The translations under genes and the position numbers were made by a program. This document shows positions 18,361-25,120 of a stretch of DNA of 64,000 bases, in pieces (positions within the stretch are counted from its first letter, which is position 1; each line of letters opens with the position of its first letter). Below the pieces are notes generated by a model. That model did not search any database, had not been told where the DNA came from, and was given only the letters and a program-made list of their open reading frames with translations. The stretch comes from SHZL01 sp963815185. GTDB lineage: Bacteria > Pseudomonadota > Gammaproteobacteria > Xanthomonadales > SZUA-36. The stretch covers positions 186,001-250,000 of the forward strand of contig CAWFGC010000004.1 of assembly GCA_963815185.1 (NCBI GenBank), given 5' to 3'.

Positions 18361-18495
18361 AGAACGCACGCATCGCGCCACAGCTCGGTACGAAATGGCC
18401 TCCGCAATCTGAGCGGTGCCAATGTCTTGCTTGGCATCTAAATCCGCCAGGGTGCACGCCACCATCATAATCCGTAGGCAGGCGCGTGGAGAGAG
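18361..18495 (-). pseudogene. Relic of a ComM/YifB (Mg-chelatase-like) C-terminus
   Basis: The - strand encodes LSPRACLRIMMVACTLADL followed by IGTAQIAEAISYRAV. This matches the C-terminal helices of ComM-type ATPases (pattern LSxRxxxRILxVxRTIADL ... xxHxAEAIxYR). The conserved basic residue of RTIADL is lost and no upstream ATPase domain is present. About 45 residues survive. It suggests this island replaced or broke a comM locus. Confidence 0.5.
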
Positions 18496-18499
18496 GGCA

Positions 18500-18531
18500 T
18501 GACCTGCCTGGCGATTGTCGGACCACGTGAT
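18500..18531. repeat. 32-bp sequence repeated in inverse orientation at 22472-22503
   Basis: The reverse complement of this stretch and positions 22472-22503 agree at about 29 of 32 bases; the shared core is CCGACAATCGCC. The copy here sits directly upstream of the ComM relic, and the other is in the gap before the thiolase-crotonase gene. Both translate to GxTWxDNRxAG in one frame. The origin is unknown; it may be a fragment of a common lost gene. Confidence 0.5.
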
Positions 18532-18892
18532 TCCTAGGAAGATGGCTCAACCAGAAGTGGCCCCATTCCTTTGGACAGCTAAACTCGATCCTTGGACTGA
18601 CCCCGGTACGGTAGATTGATGAGTGATGGGTCAGCACGGTTGCCGCGAAGACTCATGCGAAGTTTCAAATGGTTAGCGGGATAACCAGGGGTTCATTGCT
18701 GCGATCAGCTGAACGCGCGGGCGAAGCTTTGGAAAACAAAACCTGCTCTGAGTAGTGCCCGAGTGCTCGATATACCGCACTGCACCCCACCTGAACGCAC
18801 ACCCAGACCGTAAGCTTGTACACGATCCTCTATCGGGTGATTTGACGGAAACTCAGGTATAAAGTGAGCCGAGATCGTCGCTCCGGGGCGAT
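18532..18892. other. Non-coding stretch inside the toxin-antitoxin island
   Basis: About 360 bases lie between the ComM relic and higA. I find no reading frame with recognisable protein, no tRNA and no clear promoter. It looks like decayed sequence of the island. Confidence 0.4.
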
Positions 18893-19252
18893 TTAAGCAG
18901 TCTCCCGGATAAGACTTTCCAATGGGATATGCAGCTTGTGATGAAGTCGACGAATCATCGCCAGCGTCAAGGGCCGCTTGCGGTTGATGATTTCCGTCAC
19001 TCGACCCCGCGGCCCAATCAATGACTCCAGGTCCTTGCGGGTCAAATTCATCTGTTCCATTCGAAACTTGATGGCATCGACCGGGTCCGGCGGGTCGATC
19101 GGATGGTGTTTCGACTCGTAGTCCTCGACCAGCACCAGCAGAACGTCCAATTCATCACCTTGAGGTGTGTTCCGCTTCGAACCCCACAGCCGGTCAATAC
19201 CTTGCAGGGCTCTGTCGTAGTCTGACTCCGTCTTGATGGGCTGAATCTTCAT
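18893..19252 (-). CDS. higA: HigA-type antitoxin (HTH, Xre-like)
   Basis: The protein has 119 residues. The N-terminal half (ESDYDRALQGIDRLW ... ELDVLLVLVEDYES) and the C-terminal helix-turn-helix (MEQMNLTRKDLESLIGPRGRVTEIINRKRPL) match HigA antitoxins that pair with HigB RelE-like toxins. The HTH spans about residues 65-105. The gene follows higB and overlaps it by four bases (ATGA), the inverted order typical of higBA. It should neutralise HigB and repress the operon through the palindrome at 19650-19670. Confidence 0.9.
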   Translation of the reverse strand: MKIQPIKTESDYDRALQGIDRLWGSKRNTPQGDELDVLLVLVEDYESKHHPIDPPDPVDAIKFRMEQMNLTRKDLESLIGPRGRVTEIINRKRPLTLAMIRRLHHKLHIPLESLIRETA

Positions 19253-19551
19253 TTGATCGTCTCTGCATCGATTGCATCATACTGCTTGTGCGTTCCGATG
19301 AACTTCACGAAGCAGGTCTGCCGGCCGTAATCCATTGCGACAACCAACCGGTATTTGTTGCCGCCGACGTTGAACACCACGCGGGCGCCCTTCAGGACGC
19401 TGGCTGTTCCAAACTGACCTTTCACCTCCTGGGGCGTTCGCCAGGTAGCCTTCAGGGCTTCCGCGTGCCACGCCTCGAGTGGACCCTGGGCGTCCGTGTA
19501 CTTGGCTTGTTCCCAGAATTGCCGCAGGGTCCGCTTGGCGATGACGCGCAT
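19249..19551 (-). CDS. higB: HigB-type toxin (RelE-like mRNA interferase)
   Basis: The 100-residue basic protein starts MRVIAKRTLRQFWEQ, continues through LEAWHAEALKATWRTPQEVK, and ends with GNKYRLVVAMDYGRQTCFVKFIGTHKQYD, the HigB family signature. These toxins cleave mRNA at the ribosome. An upstream in-frame start at 19659 would add 36 residues without homology, so the internal ATG is preferred. It is coupled to higA by an ATGA overlap. Confidence 0.9.
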   Translation of the reverse strand: MRVIAKRTLRQFWEQAKYTDAQGPLEAWHAEALKATWRTPQEVKGQFGTASVLKGARVVFNVGGNKYRLVVAMDYGRQTCFVKFIGTHKQYDAIDAETIK

Positions 19552-19649
19552 AAGGACATGATAGCTTGATCCCGCCGTGGGAGCAAAGGTTCCGTTGACG
19601 CCTACCTCTGGTGTCAGCATGAGGTAGTGTCTCAGTGTGGTAAAAATCC

Positions 19650-19670
19650 TTGTTCCCAATTAGGGAACAA
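19650..19670 (-). promoter_or_regulatory. Palindromic operator of higBA
   Basis: TTGTTCCC-AATTA-GGGAACAA is a perfect inverted repeat with 8-bp arms, about 100 bases upstream of higB. HigA proteins bind such palindromes to repress their own operon. No strong -35 hexamer is visible beside it. Confidence 0.6.
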
Positions 19671-19689
19671 TAAATACTTTTCCGCCTCC

Positions 19690-19762
19690 AAGAGGAGTGT
19701 CTATTGCGGGTAGCGGTCGCTCTCGCCTGCGCTACGAGCACTGGTGCAATATGCAGGCTAGC
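19690..19762. repeat. Second copy of the palindromic element end, at an SDR stop codon
   Basis: Positions 19741-19762 (CTGGTGCAATATGCAGG and CTAGC) are identical to the right end of the 11972-12157 palindrome. Just upstream, GTAGCG and CGCTAC form a hairpin, so this copy is shorter and its other end is not recognisable. On the - strand the CTAG supplies the TAG stop (19758-19760) of the adjacent SDR, the same relation as at the FadB-like gene. Confidence 0.75.
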
Positions 19763-20536
19763 CAATCGATGCGCCCCCGTCGATGGTAATGACGCTTCCC
19801 AGCATATAACGGTTCGTGGCGATGGCTATGGCCAACGCAGCGATGTCTTCCGCCCGGCCCATGCGTCTGAGCGGAATGGAATCGAGCAGCGCTTTATTCT
19901 GCTCGTCATCGTCCATATAGACGGCGGTTAACCTGCTTGGAAAGAAGCCAGGCGCGATCGCATTGACGTGGATATGTCTCGGCGCCAGTTCGTCCGCCAG
20001 CACCCGGGTCAGTTGGTGGATGGCGGCTTTGCTGGGGCCGTAGGAAAAAGCGCTGGTATTTCCCTTGTAGCCGGCAATCGGAGCCGATATTGATCACCTG
20101 TGATGGGGCATCCGCCCGGGCATTTGCTTCCAGTAACGGCAACAACGCCTGGGTGACGAAGAAGGGTGATTTCACGTTCAGATCCATCACATGGTCCCAG
20201 GCCCTTTCGGAAAATGTTTCGACCGGTTCTACCCATGCAGTGCCCGCATTATTGACCAGGATGTCGAGGTGGTTTTCGCGGGATGCGATGGCGGTTTTCA
20301 GGGACTGAATGCCTTCCATGGTTTTGACATCAGCACTGATGGCGATGCACTCACCGAAGGCAGAGAGCCTTTTTGCAGTTGCCTGGCAATCGGCTGTTTT
20401 TCTCGCCGACGATGTAAACCCGGGCGCCGGCGCGGACCAGGGCTTCGGAAATCATCTCTCCGATGCCACGGCTGCCGCCGGTTACCAGCGCGACCTTTCC
20501 CTTCAAGGAGAACAGGGACTCGAGGTAATCACTCAT
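19758..20536 (-). CDS. Short-chain dehydrogenase/reductase (two apparent frameshifts)
   Basis: Three frames join into one 258-residue SDR: MSDYLESLFSLKGKVALVTGG with SRGIGEMI; then HLDILVNNAGTAWVEPVE and SQVINIGS; then YGPSKAAIHQL and the VITIDGGASIG tail. Deleting one A in the run near 20402 and one base near 20083 restores the frame. Catalytic Ser and YxxSK are kept. It resembles gluconate 5-dehydrogenase-like SDRs; the substrate is probably a hydroxyacyl-CoA or ketone intermediate. It lies 70 bases after the IVD-like dehydrogenase and probably shares its promoter. The stop codon lies in the repeat at 19741-19762. Confidence 0.82.
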
Positions 20537-20606
20537 GGCGCATAGTCTCCATTGCCTGCGGGCAGGAAATCCTCCCGGCTTACATAAAGGATAATCATCC
20601 TGTTTG

Positions 20607-22118
20607 TCAGAATACTTCTTTTTGCAAATCGACAAAATCCGGGTATTTCCTGTAATAATCCAGCGGGTTGGCTTTGCGCAGGCCGTCGTAGCTGGCTTTG
20701 ACCAGGCTGATGCGCTCGCGAGTGCGATACAGTGCGACGAGTTTCTGTTTTTCGAGGCTCAACAGGTGCGGATCGATGTCCGCCATCGTGATACCTGTGG
20801 ATTCAGACAGCTCTTCCTTCTCCACATACAGAGCCGGGTGTTGATTGTAAAACGCGCCCAATGCCTTCAGAATCGCCGATTCGGCATCCGCTCCGGCAAC
20901 GATCGTGGTTGGGGCAGGTGTCAGGTTTGCCTGGCGAGCTTTTTGGTAGATTTTCAGCCACTGTTTCCAGATTTGATGCTGCAACACCTCGTTGGCGCCG
21001 GCGCCGATTTCGATCAGTTTGGAATCCCGTAGCTGCCTTTCCGGCGTGTAATTGCGCATGTAACCGTCACCGCCGTGACATTGAATTGCATCCAGCGCCA
21101 CCTTGGTGAGTCTGTCAGTGGCATAGAACTTGGCCAGGCTGGCGCCCAGCGGAATTTCTTCACCCTGATCCAGGTGGTACGCCGCGTGGTAGGTGCTGAG
21201 GCTCATCAGGCTGGTGCTGATCACCATGTCGGCGCCCATCACCTGCACGCCGTCGATCTGTGCCAGGGTTTTATTGAAAGCGACCCGCCGGGTGGTGTAA
21301 TCGGCGGTTGCTTCCAGGCAGGCGCGGGATACGCCGATAGCGCCGGCGGCGACACCCAGACGTTCGATGTTCAGCGCGTCCATCAGGATCTTCCATCCGT
21401 CGCCAATTTTCCCGATCAGGTGTGATTTCGGCACCCGCACGTTGTCATAATCCAGCACGGCATGGCGGGAACCGAACCGCCCCATGGGGTCGTGGATCTG
21501 TTCGACAGAAAAGCCGGGCCTGCCTTTTTCCACCAGCACAACGCTCAGATGGCGGTAATTCTTGATGTCTTCGGGATCGTCACTGGTTTGCACGTAGGTG
21601 CAATACAAGGTGCCGACGCCGCCCATGGTGATAAATCGCTTCTTGCCGTTGATGACGAATTCTTCGCCATCAGCTTCCATCCGGGTCTGGATGGCTGCCG
21701 CGTCGGAACCCATGAAGGGTTCGGTGATGGCGATACAGGCGAATTGTTCCCCGGTTGCCAGTGCCGGCAACCATTTCTGTTTCTGCTCTGCGGTGCCAAA
21801 ACGCACGATGGGGGAGTAGCCGTAGATCGTGGTTTCGTAAAAGTCCACCGCAATGGCCGCGCCGTGCGCCACTTCTTCCAGAATGATGCACATGCCGGTG
21901 ACGCCGTACTCTGCACCCATGCCGCCATATTCCTTCGGGATCAGGACGCCGTACCAGCCCTTCTTTCCGATCTCCTTAAGAATCTCCCATGGGAACCGTT
22001 TCGTGTCTTCGCAGGCTTTGATTCTCGGGACGATGCTGGCTGCGGCGTATTCGGCTACCTCAGCGGATAACCGCCTTTGTGTCTCGTTCCACCAGAAATA
22101 GTGTTCACCTGTACTCAT
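20607..22118 (-). CDS. Acyl-CoA dehydrogenase, isovaleryl-CoA dehydrogenase-like with C-terminal extension
   Basis: The 503-residue protein starts at ATG 22118 (MSTGEHYFWW), with AGGA eight bases upstream. FAD-domain landmarks are CIAITEPFMGSDAAAIQTR, GKKRFITMGGVG and LRDSKLIEIGAGANEV. The usual MCAD-type catalytic Glu position in that last motif is Gly, but ALNIERLGVAAGAIG carries the Glu in the LERL loop, the catalytic base of isovaleryl-CoA-type dehydrogenases. About 110 extra C-terminal residues follow the normal fold. It therefore probably acts on a branched acyl-CoA. It is transcribed from the promoter/operator at 22321-22380 through a structured leader. Confidence 0.9.
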   Translation of the reverse strand: MSTGEHYFWWNETQRRLSAEVAEYAAASIVPRIKACEDTKRFPWEILKEIGKKGWYGVLIPKEYGGMGAEYGVTGMCIILEEVAHGAAIAVDFYETTIYGYSPIVRFGTAEQKQKWLPALATGEQFACIAITEPFMGSDAAAIQTRMEADGEEFVINGKKRFITMGGVGTLYCTYVQTSDDPEDIKNYRHLSVVLVEKGRPGFSVEQIHDPMGRFGSRHAVLDYDNVRVPKSHLIGKIGDGWKILMDALNIERLGVAAGAIGVSRACLEATADYTTRRVAFNKTLAQIDGVQVMGADMVISTSLMSLSTYHAAYHLDQGEEIPLGASLAKFYATDRLTKVALDAIQCHGGDGYMRNYTPERQLRDSKLIEIGAGANEVLQHQIWKQWLKIYQKARQANLTPAPTTIVAGADAESAILKALGAFYNQHPALYVEKEELSESTGITMADIDPHLLSLEKQKLVALYRTRERISLVKASYDGLRKANPLDYYRKYPDFVDLQKEVF

Positions 22119-22344
22119 GGCCAATTCCTCATTTATCAACGGCGCTTGTGACTTTAGGTATTACGCAAACTCTCGACTTTGGCTTGCAAACTATCCACCC
22201 ATCCGGTGGCTGCTGTGTATCCCTCGACAGGGGCAACCCGGAGGTTGCGGCTCCGGTCCGCAACGCAAATCCGCTCTGCCAAATCCACTATTCCGCATTG
22301 CAAGACGTGCCAAAGTGAAAGTTATTATGACCATCAGTCATAAT
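22119..22344 (-). promoter_or_regulatory. Structured 5' leader of the IVD-like dehydrogenase gene
   Basis: About 225 bases separate the predicted start of transcription from the ATG. They hold consecutive stem-loops: CCACC/GGTGG (22195-22209), CCCT/AGGG (22221-22232), GCAACC/GGTTGC (22233-22248) and GTTGCGG/CCGCAAC (22244-22264). The last two share one strand and exclude each other, as in attenuators or riboswitches. I recognise no known riboswitch class and see no U-run. Function is open. Confidence 0.45.
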
Positions 22345-22380
22345 AACTTCATATTAGCGGTTTCGGGACTTGTTTGTCAA
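22321..22380 (-). promoter_or_regulatory. Sigma-70-like promoter plus palindromic operator (site 1)
   Basis: On the - strand, TTGACA (22375-22380), an 18-base spacer and TAATAT (22351-22356) are followed at once by the palindrome GTTATTATGAC-N5-GTCATAATAAC (22321-22347), which covers the expected transcription start. The same promoter-operator architecture is found at 43831-43887. This is a TetR-type repression site judging by length and symmetry; which of the four TetR proteins binds is unknown. Confidence 0.8.
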
Positions 22381-22639
22381 CTTAAGTCCCCCCAACTTGC
22401 CCAAAAAAAGCGTGTGAACGACGGTGCGGTTGCGGACCACTCGTGCTGAGAAAACTGACGTTGATCCAGGAGTCACGTGGCCCGACAATCGCCGGGCAGG
22501 TCAGTACACCGAGTCTGGTGAGCGCCAGATCCAGTCCCTTTGAGACCAAAATGATCATTCTGTAGAAGCTCTCAAAGTCGCTCCCGCGTGAATCAGAAAT
22601 GTACGCAGACTGCCATGACCACGTTCAGGGCGCATCATA
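22381..22639. other. Intergenic stretch between promoter site 1 and the thiolase-crotonase gene
   Basis: No gene was recognised here. It contains the 32-bp repeat copy at 22472-22503 (see 18500-18531). The thiolase-crotonase stop is at 22640. No clear terminator hairpin with a T-run is seen. Confidence 0.4.
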
Positions 22640-24997
22640 TCAGCGGTTTTTCCACTGGGGTTTGCGCTTTTCTGCGAAGGCTAGAGGGCCCTCGATCGCG
22701 TCTTCACTGGTCATCAGATCATCAAGGGCAGGAGGGCGCAGGCGGGCAGCCTCCAGTTCGTCCGGAATGGACTCAGTTTCATGCATCCACTCAAGTGCAA
22801 TTCGTACCGAGGTCGGCGAACACTCGAGAATCTCATCTGCTAGCTGGCGAGCCCCCTGGAGCGCTTTACCCGCCGGGGTAATGCGGTTGATCAGTCCGGC
22901 AGCAAGCGCCTCCTGCGCATTTAAGCGGCGCCCGGTAAGTATCATTTCGTTGGCCAGTATCGGCGCCACACGTCGCGGTAGCCGCACCAGTCCACCTTCG
23001 CCCGGAACCAGTCCGACTCTGACCTCGCTCAGCCCGAATACCGATTTTTCGTCAGCAACGACCAGTTCACATGCCAGGCAAATTTCAAGACCGCCACCCA
23101 TTGCGAACCCGTTGACCGCCGCGATGACCGGTTTGGTTCTGCCACCGCGCCGGGTCAGTGCGGCAAAGCCGGATTTTGGCAGGTAGACGAAGTGTTTTGA
23201 ACTGTACTTCAAATCATTACCAGCCGTGAACGACTGTTCGCCGGCACCGGTCAGTATGGCTACCCACAATTCCGGATCGGCAAAAAACGCATTAAAAATC
23301 TCATCGAGTTCCTCGTGCGCAGGAGGATGCAGCGCATTGCGCACTTCCGGCCGATTCATCGTAATTTCGAGGACATGTCCGCGCCGTTCCACCAGCATGA
23401 ACTCGTAATCATCGCGCAATACGGGTGGCTGCTCCGGGAACAGTTCGTCGAGCCGCTCTTCGGAAAATGCAATTCGATTGCCGAAACCGAAAGACCTTAC
23501 GAACACCGGTTCGCCAAGGGGGTCCTTATCGATCAGCGTCTGCAACGTCGTTTCGTCTCCCTCCTGCGTATTGGCAAAAAATCGTTCATCGGTTGCGTCC
23601 AGCCTTCCGACCACGACCGCGTAAGAGGCCCCGTCCTTGCCGTAGGCGATGGTGTACGACTCGATGGTTGCGGGGCCATCTGGAAACAACACCACGGCTG
23701 GCTCTGGCTGCGCATCCACCTTGGCCTGGACGGCGCTGCTGTCACAGACCTGAAATTCACGCTGTTTTGTCGAGTACACGCCCGCTGCGTACTTTGATAA
23801 CTGGCCCCCGTTTGCCCCAATGAGGCCAAATGTGCCCGGATTCGCGCGGAGGCGCTCCACCAGTGTTGCAATTGCGTGCATCGAGTAGCTGTTGCCCGGA
23901 CCACCAAAAAATGGAAGCCCGCCGGTTACAGTCAGGCCGCGGGGGTCGCCCGGCTCTATGCCCAGACCATCGCAGACGTTGAATACGGCAATCGGAAAAC
24001 AACTGTAAAAGTCCATGAAGGTTAAATCGGCAACTTTTATCCCCGCCGTTTCGAGTGCCGCCGCGCAGGCCAGCGGCGCACTCTTCGCCACGCCCAGATC
24101 CTCCCGGCGCTCGAACTCACGCTCTTTGACTGTTGCGTACCCATGTAGATACACCCACTTCTTTTCGTCGATGCAGAGCTCGCGGGCGACTTCAACTGAA
24201 GTGATCAGAACTGCTGCCGACTGGTTGACCATGTCCCGGGAAACGAGCAGCCGTGTGTAAGGTGAAGCGATCATCCGGTTACGCTCCGTGACCGTCGCGA
24301 GTTCTGCCGCCGAGTAAGCTGTCGGCACGACGGCATATGGATTCCTGGACGCAACCTCACTGAAGAGTGCGAATAATTCCGCCATCGCCAGCATGCCCCG
24401 ATCTCGGGTCAGGCCAAGCCGGGCACGCCGGGCGTTTTCGAGCAGTGCGTACGGAACCGGCCCACCAGTGATCTTGTGTAACTGCTGATAGCGGGTCGTC
24501 ATTCCCTTGAGGCGCAGTCCCCGATCGTCGACCGGCGCATCGATCTCCTCACTCCAGTCAGCGAATCGTCCCTCAGCCGCCAGGTGGCGAGCGGTGGAAA
24601 TGGCTTCGGCGCCTACAATGAGGCCCATACGGATTTCGCCCGCGGCAATGCGTTCGCAAGTCTCACTGGTCATCGTCTGCGGCGTTTCACCACCGACCGA
24701 CGCCCAGATCGCCAGCGACGGTTCGACGCCAACGCGCCGCGCGACCGAGTGTGGAAAGTTGTTTGACTTGCCAAATGGAGTAGCGTACTTCGGCGTGCTG
24801 TCTTCGAAGGTTCTCAACGTGATGATCGCATCGATATGCGGAGCCAGAAGATCCAGACTTGCGGCGTCCGCGCAGGCACGGCGCGATGCTTCCGCAGCCA
24901 GTTCAACATTGGACAGGCCGGCATATTCATCTGAGTCGAGCCGGTCCGTAATTTGTCCTACGCCTACAATTACGGGTGTATGGTCTGTTAGCATCAA
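22640..24997 (-). CDS. Fusion of a thiolase-like acyltransferase domain and an enoyl-CoA hydratase domain
   Basis: The protein has 785 residues. Residues 1 to about 500 have the thiolase fold of the 'acetyl-CoA acetyltransferase' subgroup: TPVIVGVGQITDR, WASVGGETPQTMTSETC, TFMDFYSCFPIAV, GGLPFFGGPGNSYSMHAIA and LIGANGGQLSKYAAGVYST. The position of the usual nucleophilic Cys reads GGETPQ, so it is not a standard thiolase. Residues about 530-785 form a crotonase domain with both catalytic Glu residues (GGGLEICLACE, LSEVRVGLVPGEGG). Such a fusion could channel hydration and C-C cleavage of a side chain; SCP2-thiolase-like proteins with hydratase or aldolase partners act in steroid side-chain degradation. 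This is the last gene of the - strand run that starts with the TonB receptor. Confidence 0.87.
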   Translation of the reverse strand: MMLTDHTPVIVGVGQITDRLDSDEYAGLSNVELAAEASRRACADAASLDLLAPHIDAIITLRTFEDSTPKYATPFGKSNNFPHSVARRVGVEPSLAIWASVGGETPQTMTSETCERIAAGEIRMGLIVGAEAISTARHLAAEGRFADWSEEIDAPVDDRGLRLKGMTTRYQQLHKITGGPVPYALLENARRARLGLTRDRGMLAMAELFALFSEVASRNPYAVVPTAYSAAELATVTERNRMIASPYTRLLVSRDMVNQSAAVLITSVEVARELCIDEKKWVYLHGYATVKEREFERREDLGVAKSAPLACAAALETAGIKVADLTFMDFYSCFPIAVFNVCDGLGIEPGDPRGLTVTGGLPFFGGPGNSYSMHAIATLVERLRANPGTFGLIGANGGQLSKYAAGVYSTKQREFQVCDSSAVQAKVDAQPEPAVVLFPDGPATIESYTIAYGKDGASYAVVVGRLDATDERFFANTQEGDETTLQTLIDKDPLGEPVFVRSFGFGNRIAFSEERLDELFPEQPPVLRDDYEFMLVERRGHVLEITMNRPEVRNALHPPAHEELDEIFNAFFADPELWVAILTGAGEQSFTAGNDLKYSSKHFVYLPKSGFAALTRRGGRTKPVIAAVNGFAMGGGLEICLACELVVADEKSVFGLSEVRVGLVPGEGGLVRLPRRVAPILANEMILTGRRLNAQEALAAGLINRITPAGKALQGARQLADEILECSPTSVRIALEWMHETESIPDELEAARLRPPALDDLMTSEDAIEGPLAFAEKRKPQWKNR

Positions 24998-25120
24998 TAG
25001 TGTTCTCTCATGTAGATTCTTTTAACACCGGGCCTGCTTTCAGGCCGACCTCAGCAAGTGACTGCACAAGCATGTTATCCAAAACACAAGCAAGGCAATG
25101 ACAAGTCGTGTCGGTCGCCA

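Noticed and set aside
18893..19659. CRISPR or phage remnant in the toxin-antitoxin island
   Set aside because: No spaced direct repeats, integrase or phage genes are visible. HigBA and the PIN/Phd pair explain the coding content.
22119..22344. Cobalamin riboswitch in the structured leader, given the B12 mutase in the window
   Set aside because: I see no B12-box-like core or the expected receptor layout, and the gene downstream is a dehydrogenase, not a B12 gene. It was kept only as an unclassified leader.
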